From: Azoarcus sp. KH32C
GTDB lineage: Bacteria; Pseudomonadota; Gammaproteobacteria; Burkholderiales; Rhodocyclaceae
Direction: 5' to 3'
Assembly (NCBI RefSeq): GCF_000349945.1
Contig: NC_020516.1
Location: forward strand, 4,836,001-4,900,000
DNA length: 64,000 nucleotides
Every line of letters begins with the position of its first letter. Within the stretch, counting starts at the first letter, position 1. The notes beneath the pieces are model-generated. The model did no database searches and was not told the DNA's origin. It saw only the letters and a program-made list of their open reading frames with translations. The translations under genes and the position numbers were made by a program. Shown here one piece after another: positions 17,343 to 24,719 of the stretch.

Positions 17343-19896
17343 GGGCGGACACTCCGGGTAGAGGATCGAGCAGGGCGATACGGCCGCTGCTGCCGTCGAG
17401 GGCGATCGGGGCGCCGTCGGCGATCAGGCGGGTTGCGTCGGGCAGCGCGACGGCGGGGATGCCCGCTTCGCGCGCCTGGCAGGCGCTGTGTGCGAGGAGC
17501 CCGCCGACTTCGACGACCAGGCCCGCAACGAGGCGGAAGAGCGGCGTGACGCCGAGGTTCGCGCCGCGCAGCACGAGGATTTCGTCACCGCGCCAGCCTT
17601 CGGCGGGGACACCATCGCCGGCCGCGAAGACGCGCGCGACGCCGCAGACCTTGCCGGCAGACAGCGGCTCGCCGCTCCAGGCGCGGTTGTTGCCGGCCGG
17701 ACGCGCGGTCGGGATGCCGATCTCGTCCAGCCGCGAGCCGAACACGACGGCCGGCACGCAGCGCAGCCGCGCCGCAAGCCGCGCCATCGCGTGTTCGTCG
17801 GCCCGCCGCGCGGCGCGGCGTCGCAAGGCCGCCGGATCGCGCAGCATCGCGGCGAGCTCGCGCGGTTGCAGGTGAAAGATCAGGCCGTCCGGCCAGCCGA
17901 GCCGTGCAGACAGCCGCAGCACGGCGCGGCGGATCAGCGCGTGGACGACGGTGTAATGATGCTTGATCGTTTCCCGCAGCGGCAGGCAGTACTGGGCGAA
18001 TCCGAGGGCTTCGAAGAAGTCGGCGCTTTCGGCTGCACTGAAGCCGGCCGCCATGAGGCGCCCCGCGAGCTCCGCTTCGGTGGCCCTCCTCTCGGCCTGC
18101 TGCCGCGCGAATTCGGCGGCCGGATGACGCCCGCTCGCAACGAGGTTCGCGAGCAGTGCCTCGAGCCGCTCGGGCTCCTCGGCAAGCCGCGGTTCGGCGA
18201 GCTCCAGTTCGTTGTCGGCGCAGTGGCCGTAGGCCGCGAGGTAGTCCGCGCGGCTGCGGTCGCCCTGTGCGACCTCCTCCAGCCACAGCGCCTGGCGCGT
18301 CACGAGGCTCGCGGGCAGGCCGGACAGCAGGCGCGCGCACAAGGCTTCGCCTTCGATGCCGAAGACTGCTTCGAGACGATTGCGGACTTCGGCAGCGAAG
18401 TGGAATCCAAGGCGCGCCGCGACGACGAACTCGACGCAGGGCCCGGTACGCAGGAAACGGATCAGGCCGGAGACGGCGCGCACAATCTGCTTCGGGTCGG
18501 ACGCCTCGACCCCGGCCGCGAGCCCCGCCGGCACGGCCAACCCGGGAAGGATGCCGTCCTCGAAGCGGGCGCGAAGATCGCGTGCGGCGACGCGCATGCC
18601 CTGCCCGAAGCGTTCGCGCGCCGCGAGCGCCTGCGCCTCGGTCCGCTCGCGGCCGTAGAGCCGCACTTCCGGGTAGTTCGCGAGCGCGGGGTCGGCGGCG
18701 ACCGCGGCGAGGTGCTCGTCGATGGGCACGTCGTTGCCAACGCCGAAAGTCGCAGCATCGACTTCGAGATTGAAGCAGGTCTGGCCCGCCACCCGCTCGT
18801 AGAGGTAATCGACGCAGCGCGCATCGAAGCGGTAGCCGAGGCGCTTGCGGCCCGCGACGATCGCACCGTGGCGGCCGGCGAAGATGTCGCGGAAGAGGCC
18901 GAAGCTCATCTCGGTCGGCGTCGGCAACAGTTCGCCGACGTTGCCGTTGCTCAACACCACGTCCGCGCCCTTCAATACGCCGCGTCGCCGCAGTTCGGCG
19001 AACTTCGCGGCGAGACGCCGCCGTTCGGCCGCGAGATAGCGCTCCAGCCCGGCCCCGCCGGCCGCCCGCGCGGCGACGAGCGGGCGCGCCTGCAGGATCC
19101 ACAGGCCGCAGGCGTCGAGGGCGAATTCGACGTCCTGGGGCACACCGAAGAGGTTCTCCGCCCGCATTGCGAGCTGGGCGACCTCGCGCGCCTGCGCGGG
19201 CGTCAGGCAGGCCACGCGCGCGCGCTCGGGGCGCACCGGGTGAAAGCCATCGACGGCGAGCGCCTGCAGCTTGTTGCCGATGCGCCGGCGCAGCAGCCGG
19301 CCCTGGTGCGACAGCACGAAGCTGTCGCCGACATGTTGACCGGCGGCGAGCGGCTCGGCGAGGCCCCAGACGGCATCGACATGCACTTCGTGGCGGCTGT
19401 CGTCGAGCGGGGCACGCGTGTAGGCGATGCCCGCGGCGATCGCCGGGACGAGCTGCTGCACGAGGATCGCGAGCGCGGCGTCGTGGTGGCCGAGCTGCGC
19501 GCGGTAGTCGACCGCCGCGGGTTCGCTCCACGACGCGATGCAGCGCTCCAGCGCCGCGACGAGGGCCGCCTCGCCCTGCACGCCGAGCTCGGTCGCGTAG
19601 ACGCCGGCGTAGCTCGCCGCGTCGCCGTCCTCCTCGATCGCGGAACTCCTCACGGCGACGCGACAGCCGAGCTTGCGGTAGGCCTCGACGAGCGCGCCCC
19701 GCACGGCCTCCCTTTCCGCCCCGCCCGCACGCCACGCCGCAATGGCATCGGCGGTCACGCAGAAACCGGGGCTCACGGGAAAGCCCGCGGCGAGCATGAG
19801 CCCCTGGCGCAGCGCCTTGTTGCCGACGGCGCGGGCGTCCGCCGCGGTCAGCTCGGCGAGATCGCGGATCCAGGCGCCGCCCGCCGACGCAGTCAC
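17305..19896 (-). CDS. Rifampin phosphotransferase-like dikinase (PPDK-type ATP-binding and phosphohistidine domains)
   Basis: An 863-residue enzyme. Residues 1-320 form a pyruvate-phosphate-dikinase-type ATP-binding domain (GNKALRQGLMLAAGFPVSPG, then VRSSAIEEDGDAASYAG). A large middle region of about 430 residues resembles no enzyme I can name. The C-terminus is a swivelling phosphohistidine domain with catalytic His near 803 (GGLLAHSACQAREAGIPA). Order and length match rifampin phosphotransferase and not PEP synthase, which has a C-terminal barrel. By family knowledge it uses ATP to phosphorylate a small molecule, releasing AMP and phosphate. GTG start, overlapping the preceding U32 stop as GTGA. 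The acceptor is unknown; rifamycins are only one possible acceptor. Confidence 0.8.
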   Translation of the reverse strand: MTASAGGAWIRDLAELTAADARAVGNKALRQGLMLAAGFPVSPGFCVTADAIAAWRAGGAEREAVRGALVEAYRKLGCRVAVRSSAIEEDGDAASYAGVYATELGVQGEAALVAALERCIASWSEPAAVDYRAQLGHHDAALAILVQQLVPAIAAGIAYTRAPLDDSRHEVHVDAVWGLAEPLAAGQHVGDSFVLSHQGRLLRRRIGNKLQALAVDGFHPVRPERARVACLTPAQAREVAQLAMRAENLFGVPQDVEFALDACGLWILQARPLVAARAAGGAGLERYLAAERRRLAAKFAELRRRGVLKGADVVLSNGNVGELLPTPTEMSFGLFRDIFAGRHGAIVAGRKRLGYRFDARCVDYLYERVAGQTCFNLEVDAATFGVGNDVPIDEHLAAVAADPALANYPEVRLYGRERTEAQALAARERFGQGMRVAARDLRARFEDGILPGLAVPAGLAAGVEASDPKQIVRAVSGLIRFLRTGPCVEFVVAARLGFHFAAEVRNRLEAVFGIEGEALCARLLSGLPASLVTRQALWLEEVAQGDRSRADYLAAYGHCADNELELAEPRLAEEPERLEALLANLVASGRHPAAEFARQQAERRATEAELAGRLMAAGFSAAESADFFEALGFAQYCLPLRETIKHHYTVVHALIRRAVLRLSARLGWPDGLIFHLQPRELAAMLRDPAALRRRAARRADEHAMARLAARLRCVPAVVFGSRLDEIGIPTARPAGNNRAWSGEPLSAGKVCGVARVFAAGDGVPAEGWRGDEILVLRGANLGVTPLFRLVAGLVVEVGGLLAHSACQAREAGIPAVALPDATRLIADGAPIALDGSSGRIALLDPLPGVSAHASRLELPTATV

Positions 19897-20873
19897 GCGA
19901 GGGCCCCGACCCGGTTCGCGCGGCCGGCCCGTTCGGCGCCGAGGATGCGCGCGTCGTCGCGATTGTCGCGCTCGCCGCTCCAGCGTGCCTTCAGCTCCAG
20001 CCATTCGAGCGCGAAGCCGTCGACGGCGCCGCCGGCGAGCACGGCGTCGATCACGCGCCGGTAGAAGCCGACGATGTCCGCGACGAGCGGCGCGCTGCGT
20101 TCGCGCCCAGGGACCTTGAAGCGCTCGACGCCCATCGCGACGTATTCGGGCACCTCCCACAGCAAGAGTTCGGGGCTCGACTTCAGCCGCGGCGAGTCCG
20201 GGTGCGCCTGCCCGCCGGCGGTCAGCGACCACTGGCCGCGGCAGATGCGGTAGCAGCTCCCGCCGCGCGCCGCCGAGCCGAGGTAGAGATCCTTGTTGTC
20301 GTCGCCGCGCAGGTGCTTGACGTGGAAGTAGCTGCTCGAATAGCAGCGCCCCGGGCAGATACGGCCCCGGTGGGGGTTCTGGAACAGGAAGGCTTCGAGC
20401 TTCATCGGGCTCGCGATGCGGATCTGCGCGGCCTCCTCGACGCCCCAGCGGTAGGGCAGCACGACGTAGTCGGCGCCAAGTTCGTCGTAGAAGCGCACGT
20501 CCTCGATGTTGAACACGCCGGCGGTGACGCTGACGTGGATGTCGAGCGTCGGGAAAGCCTCACGCACGAGCGGAATCAGGCCGGGATCGCAGATCATCAC
20601 GCCGGCCGCGCCGATCGCCGCAAAGGCCGCGACGCGGTCGAGGAAGATGCCGACCTCATCGGGCGCGGGCATCACGTTGATCGCGATGCGGACGTCCTTG
20701 CCGTCGCGCCCGGCGTCTGCGATCAGCTCGGCGATCGCGCCGTCGTCGAGTTCGTCGGTCGCAGGGCGCCGGCTCCAGCCGCGCGGACCGACGTAGACGG
20801 AATCCGCACCCCGTGCGAGCGAAGCCGTCGCCATCTCGAGCGTGCCGCCGGGAGCCATCAGGATCGTCATCAT
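19893..20873 (-). CDS. U32-family protein, UbiU-like (third UbiU-like copy of operon)
   Basis: A 326-residue U32 peptidase-family protein of the iron-sulfur type. The start (LMAPGGTLEMATASLARGAD) and strand motif SVYVG match UbiU-type barrels. Four cysteines fall as two CxxxC pairs, at about 173/177 (ICPGRC) and 207/211 (CYRIC), as expected for a [4Fe-4S] site. Related U32 proteins hydroxylate ubiquinone precursors or RNA without oxygen and are not proteases. The linker between the cysteine pairs is longer and more charged than in its two sister copies. It starts five bases after the NMT1/THI5-like gene stop and its own stop overlaps the dikinase start. Confidence 0.85.
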   Translation of the reverse strand: MMTILMAPGGTLEMATASLARGADSVYVGPRGWSRRPATDELDDGAIAELIADAGRDGKDVRIAINVMPAPDEVGIFLDRVAAFAAIGAAGVMICDPGLIPLVREAFPTLDIHVSVTAGVFNIEDVRFYDELGADYVVLPYRWGVEEAAQIRIASPMKLEAFLFQNPHRGRICPGRCYSSSYFHVKHLRGDDNKDLYLGSAARGGSCYRICRGQWSLTAGGQAHPDSPRLKSSPELLLWEVPEYVAMGVERFKVPGRERSAPLVADIVGFYRRVIDAVLAGGAVDGFALEWLELKARWSGERDNRDDARILGAERAGRANRVGALA

Positions 20874-20878
20874 TCACC

Positions 20879-21817
20879 TCAAAGGAGTAAGCCGGCGGCG
20901 AGGCTGCCGGCGGACAGTTCATGTCTCGGGCCGCCGGGCGGCGCCATCAGGTCGGCGAGCTCCTGCAGCCGCTCCGCCATCTCGGGCACCCAGGGCAGGC
21001 CGACGCGCGCGAGCCACTTGCGCCGCAGGGCCGCGCTGCTCCAGGTTCCGGCCGGCGTGCCGCTGACGCGCGACCACAGGCCGGCGTCCGTGCGCAGCCG
21101 CGCCGCCGCGTCGCGCACGGAGCGGGCGAAACCCTGCGCGAGATCCGGCGCCGAACTCAGCAGGGCCTCGTGCAACACGAAGAAGCTCGTCGGGACAGGC
21201 GGCCGCCGCGAGGGAAAGCTCGCCAGCAGTTCGACGAGGTCGCAGACCTCGCGAAAGCCCCCCTCGGCGACGAGGGCCGGCACCTGATGCCAGTACGTCA
21301 GCGCGCCGTCGAGCTCGCCGCCGCGCAAGGCCTCGCGCAGCACGGTCTTCGAACCCGCAGCGACGCAGTCCGACACCTCCGCCGGATCGAAGCCATGGCG
21401 GCGCCGGCACGCGGCGCGCAGCAGCAGCCAGTTCTTGTCCTCGGCATGGACGACGCCGATGCGCTTGCCAGGGAGGTCGGCGAGACCGCGCAGGCTGCTG
21501 CCGCGCGGTGCGACGAGGCCGCCGAAGATCACCCCGTAGGGGGCCGCTGCGACCAACGGCAGGCCGGCGGCGCGGTGGCGCAGCAGCGACAGCCAGTCGG
21601 TGTCGATCACGTCCACCTCGCCGTCGATCAGCCGCGCCTCGGTCGCCTGCCGCTTGCCGCGCATGCGGTCGTCGCCGAGCTGCAGTTCGAGGCGGTAGCC
21701 GTTCGCGTGGTCCAGCCCGCAGGCGGTGATCGCCCGCATCAGCCAGGCGCCGCTGCCGGTCGCCTCGAAGGCCGCGCGCAGCACGGGCAACGCGTCGTGC
21801 TGCGCATCACGCAACAT
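20879..21817 (-). CDS. NMT1/THI5-like protein without signal peptide
   Basis: A 312-residue protein with the two-lobed NMT1/THI5 (NitT/TauT/SsuA binding protein-like) fold. Seen are EVDVIDTDWLSLLRHRAAG in the first lobe, GLADLPGKRIGVVHAEDKNW at the hinge and a C-terminal helical lobe. No signal peptide, lipobox or ABC permease gene is present, so it is probably cytosolic. That could make it a ligand-binding chaperone, or an enzyme in the way THI5 makes the thiamine pyrimidine. I do not see the THI5 histidine and cysteine motif clearly. Its start overlaps the upstream U32 gene by 11 bases. Confidence 0.65.
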   Translation of the reverse strand: MLRDAQHDALPVLRAAFEATGSGAWLMRAITACGLDHANGYRLELQLGDDRMRGKRQATEARLIDGEVDVIDTDWLSLLRHRAAGLPLVAAAPYGVIFGGLVAPRGSSLRGLADLPGKRIGVVHAEDKNWLLLRAACRRRHGFDPAEVSDCVAAGSKTVLREALRGGELDGALTYWHQVPALVAEGGFREVCDLVELLASFPSRRPPVPTSFFVLHEALLSSAPDLAQGFARSVRDAAARLRTDAGLWSRVSGTPAGTWSSAALRRKWLARVGLPWVPEMAERLQELADLMAPPGGPRHELSAGSLAAGLLL

Positions 21818-22763
21818 AGCTTGCCGCCCGATCCATCAGCGTATCGACGCGTTTCGACTTTTCCCTCACCCAGCGCAGGCGCAGTTCGGCGAGCTCCTCG
21901 GCGTGGTGATCGAGGCTGCGCGCACCGCCGACGACCTCGTCGATCGCCTTGCGATAGAAGCGCACCAGATCGCGGATCATGCCGACCGGGCGCTCGCGGC
22001 CGGACAGCTTGAAGCAGGTGACGCCCGCCGCGACGAAGCCCGGCAGCTGCGCGAGCATCAGACGCGCATCGCGGCGCAGCTTGAGTTCGACCGGCAGCTC
22101 GCCCGGCACGCCGAATTCCCAGTTCGCCTGGCACACGCGGTAGCACTCCTTCGCGCCGCGGTTCGCGCTGCCGTGGAAATCGCGGCTGCCCTCGACCGCC
22201 AGCCAGTCGCGAAAGCGCAGGTAGCTGCTCATGATGCATTTGCCGGGACACAGCTTGCCGGTCTGCACCGTCTCGAAGAGGAAGGTCTCCAGCCCGATGT
22301 CGCTCGCGCGGCGCAGCGCTTCGATCTCCGCGACGTCCCAGCGGTAGGGCAGGATGATCACGTCGGCGCCCGCGTCGCGGTAGAAGGCCGCATCGTCGAG
22401 GTTGCTGATGCCGCTGCCGATGCTCACGTGCAGCACCGTGCCCGGAATCTCCCGGCGCAGCGCGCGCAGCAGACCGACGTCGGTCACGATGAAGCCGGAT
22501 GCGCCGTCGGCCGCGTACTGCAGCGCCTTGTCGAGGAAGCGGCCGAAGTCGTAGGGCGTCGGATAGGTGTTGAGCACGACGCGCAGCTCGGCCCCGCGGC
22601 CGGTCGCGTAGGCCGCGGCGTCGCGGATCGCCTCGTCGCTCATCTCCGATTCGTAGGGCCGGCGCGAGAAGCCGAGCGGGCCGACGTAGATGATGTCGGC
22701 ACCCTCGTCGACCGCCGCGCGCGCCATCTCCAGCGATCCGGCCGGGGCGAGCAGCTTGGGCAT
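21807..22763 (-). CDS. U32-family protein, UbiU-like (second UbiU-like copy of operon)
   Basis: A 318-residue U32-family protein. The N-terminus MPKLLAPAGSLEMARAAVDE and GADIIYVG are close to the UbiU pattern. Cysteine pairs at about 172/176 (LCPGKC) and 207/211 (CYRVC) give a likely [4Fe-4S] site, and the SSYL sequence after the first pair is as in UbiU. The C-terminus carries the KLSGRERP loop found in the sister copies (KVPGRDRS, KVPGRERS). ATG at 22763 is used, two bases after the UbiV-like gene stop; a longer in-frame version would overlap that gene by 55 bases. Confidence 0.85.
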   Translation of the reverse strand: MPKLLAPAGSLEMARAAVDEGADIIYVGPLGFSRRPYESEMSDEAIRDAAAYATGRGAELRVVLNTYPTPYDFGRFLDKALQYAADGASGFIVTDVGLLRALRREIPGTVLHVSIGSGISNLDDAAFYRDAGADVIILPYRWDVAEIEALRRASDIGLETFLFETVQTGKLCPGKCIMSSYLRFRDWLAVEGSRDFHGSANRGAKECYRVCQANWEFGVPGELPVELKLRRDARLMLAQLPGFVAAGVTCFKLSGRERPVGMIRDLVRFYRKAIDEVVGGARSLDHHAEELAELRLRWVREKSKRVDTLMDRAASYVA

Positions 22764-22765
22764 GA

Positions 22766-23716
22766 TCAGCTTCTCCCGACGTAGCGCTGACCCGCGCCCT
22801 CGAAGTAGTAGCCGTTGCACAGCCCTTCGCGCGCGAGCCCGGTCAGCGTCGCGAGGGAGGACGACGGGTCTGCGGCCGGCGCACCGGCGAAGGCTTGCGT
22901 CAGCGCCTCACGATAGATGCGCCCGACGGATTCCGCGTAACCCGCGGCCTCGCCCTTGTTGTGCACGTAGAAGTGCGACAGCCCCATCTCCGCGAGCTTC
23001 GTCGCGTGTTCGAGCATGCACAGGTCCTTGCCTGACAGCGTCATCCGGCCGGTGTCCTTCAGCGACCAGTCGGCACGGCTGCCGTCGCCGCGGCCACGCT
23101 TCAGCCAGTGTTCCTGCGTGCATTGGTAGGAGCAGGTGCCGTTACCGCACTCATTACCCGACTGAGCGCCGTCTTCGCTATGTTCGAGGATGAAGCAGGT
23201 CTCCGAGATCACGAGTGGGATCTTGCCGTGCACCGGCACCAGCACTTCGACGTCGGCATGCTCGGCGATGTAGCGCACCTCGGCGAGCGAGAGCTCGGGG
23301 TTCGGATACACGCGGGTCACGCCATAGTCCTTCAGCACCTTGGCGGTCTCGTGGGTATAGAGGTTGCCGAACACGCCGAGGTGGATCGGCAACCGGCAGC
23401 CCTTCTCGTTCAGCATCCGCAGCACGCCGAGGTTATGCACTTCGAGCGCATCGAAGGGCAACTCCAGCGCCGTGTCGATCAGGTCCTCGACCCAGCCGAG
23501 GTCGCTGTTGCCGGGCACCGCGTAGAGCCGCAGGTAGGCCTTCTGGCCATGCGACTTGACGATTTCGAGGCAGGCTTCGAGCAGCTCCGGATGCGAGCTG
23601 AAGTTGTTCGGATAGTCGGGGCAGGAGAAGTCGCCGAGGTAGAGCGCATCGTAGGCAGAGAAGTTGCCTTTGCGCAGCTCCTTGAGGTTGCCGACGTCGG
23701 TGGATAGTTCGAACAT
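22766..23716 (-). CDS. U32-family protein, UbiV-like
   Basis: A 316-residue U32-family protein of the UbiV branch. A cysteine in the first barrel strand (YLGDFSC, Cys32) and three more at about 174 (SETCF), 195 and 199 (GTCSYQC) match the spacing of the UbiV iron-sulfur ligands; extra cysteines occur at 190 and in GKDLC. Family knowledge: UbiV pairs with UbiU as a heterodimer that hydroxylates without oxygen. Here one UbiV-like protein is encoded among three UbiU-like ones, so it may be a shared partner. ATG at 23716 follows GAGGAGACA. Confidence 0.83.
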   Translation of the reverse strand: MFELSTDVGNLKELRKGNFSAYDALYLGDFSCPDYPNNFSSHPELLEACLEIVKSHGQKAYLRLYAVPGNSDLGWVEDLIDTALELPFDALEVHNLGVLRMLNEKGCRLPIHLGVFGNLYTHETAKVLKDYGVTRVYPNPELSLAEVRYIAEHADVEVLVPVHGKIPLVISETCFILEHSEDGAQSGNECGNGTCSYQCTQEHWLKRGRGDGSRADWSLKDTGRMTLSGKDLCMLEHATKLAEMGLSHFYVHNKGEAAGYAESVGRIYREALTQAFAGAPAADPSSSLATLTGLAREGLCNGYYFEGAGQRYVGRS

Positions 23717-23727
23717 GTTCTGTCTCC

Positions 23728-24708
23728 TCAGATTGCGGTGGCGGCGGTGCGGCGCGATTCGTCGATCGCCTGGCGCAGCAGCCGGTTGTCGCGCTTGCTG
23801 CGCTCGGTCATCCAGCGCCCGCGCAGGGTTTCGAGTTCGGATGCGAAGGGGCTCAGGTCGGGGTGGTCGGAGCCGAGGATGGTGTCGACGGCACGCCGAT
23901 AGACGCGCACGATGTCGCGCACGAGCACCGTCGAGCGATCGCGCCCCGGCACCTTCAGGCAATCGACGCCGGCGGCGAGGTAGTCCGGCAGCTCCTCCAG
24001 CCACAGCGCGGGGTTCGTCTTGATCGTCATCGGCAGGCGGTAATCGATGTCGTCGACGTTGAAGTTCCACTCCGTCTGGCACACCCGCAGACAGTCGCCG
24101 CCGCGCGAGGCCGAGCCGAAGAAGTGGTCCTTGCCCTGCGCGTCGAGCCAGCGGCGGAAGCTGAAGTAGCTGCTCATGTTGCATTTGCCCGGGCAGATCT
24201 TGCCGCCGGACGGGGTCTTGAACAGGAAGACCTCGATGCCGACGTCGCCCGCCTGCTTGATCTGGCGGATCTCCTCGACCGACAGCCGGTAGGGCAGCAC
24301 GACGTAGTCCGCGCCCAGCTCGCGCAGGAAGCGCACGTCCTCGTAGTTCGTGATGCCGCAGCCGACGCTGGTATGCACATTGACGTGCGGCAGGCGCTCC
24401 TTCACGAGCCGCATCGCGCCGAGGTCGCTGATCATGAAGCCCTGCGCGCCCCAGCCCGCGTAGCGCTCGACGCGCTCGACGAACATCGGCAGCTCGGTCG
24501 AGCTTGGCAGCGTGTTGACGACGATCCGCACCTCCTTGCCGCGCGCCGCCGCGTAGTCGATCGTGCGGCGGATCTCGTCGTCGTCGAGCTCGTCCTGCGC
24601 GCCGCGCCGGCTCCAGCCGACCACGCCCACATACACCGCGTCGGCGCCTTCGTCGAGCACCGTCTGCGCCATCTCCAGCGTGCCGCCGGGGGCCATCATC
24701 ATTGTCAT
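23728..24708 (-). CDS. U32-family protein, UbiU-like (first UbiU-like copy of operon)
   Basis: A 326-residue U32-family protein. It has the UbiU-like start (MAPGGTLEMAQTVLDEGADA), the strand VYVG, and two cysteine pairs at about 172/176 (ICPGKCNMSSY) and 206/210 (CLRVC) for a probable [4Fe-4S] cluster. It is the copy most like the third UbiU-like gene at the N-terminus, whereas its cysteine region is closer to the second. Eleven bases separate it from both the upstream phosphatase-aminotransferase and the downstream UbiV-like gene. A role in oxygen-independent hydroxylation is inference from the family. Confidence 0.85.
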   Translation of the reverse strand: MTMMMAPGGTLEMAQTVLDEGADAVYVGVVGWSRRGAQDELDDDEIRRTIDYAAARGKEVRIVVNTLPSSTELPMFVERVERYAGWGAQGFMISDLGAMRLVKERLPHVNVHTSVGCGITNYEDVRFLRELGADYVVLPYRLSVEEIRQIKQAGDVGIEVFLFKTPSGGKICPGKCNMSSYFSFRRWLDAQGKDHFFGSASRGGDCLRVCQTEWNFNVDDIDYRLPMTIKTNPALWLEELPDYLAAGVDCLKVPGRDRSTVLVRDIVRVYRRAVDTILGSDHPDLSPFASELETLRGRWMTERSKRDNRLLRQAIDESRRTAATAI

Positions 24709-24719
24709 TTAGGTCTCCT

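Noticed and set aside
17488..20064. A very long plus-strand open frame antisense to the dikinase gene, with similar ones opposite the EAL/kinase operon (27708-31010)
   Set aside because: Their translations are Arg/Ala/Asp/Gly-rich without motifs, and the opposite strand carries clear conserved domains. Long antisense frames are common in DNA of this GC content.
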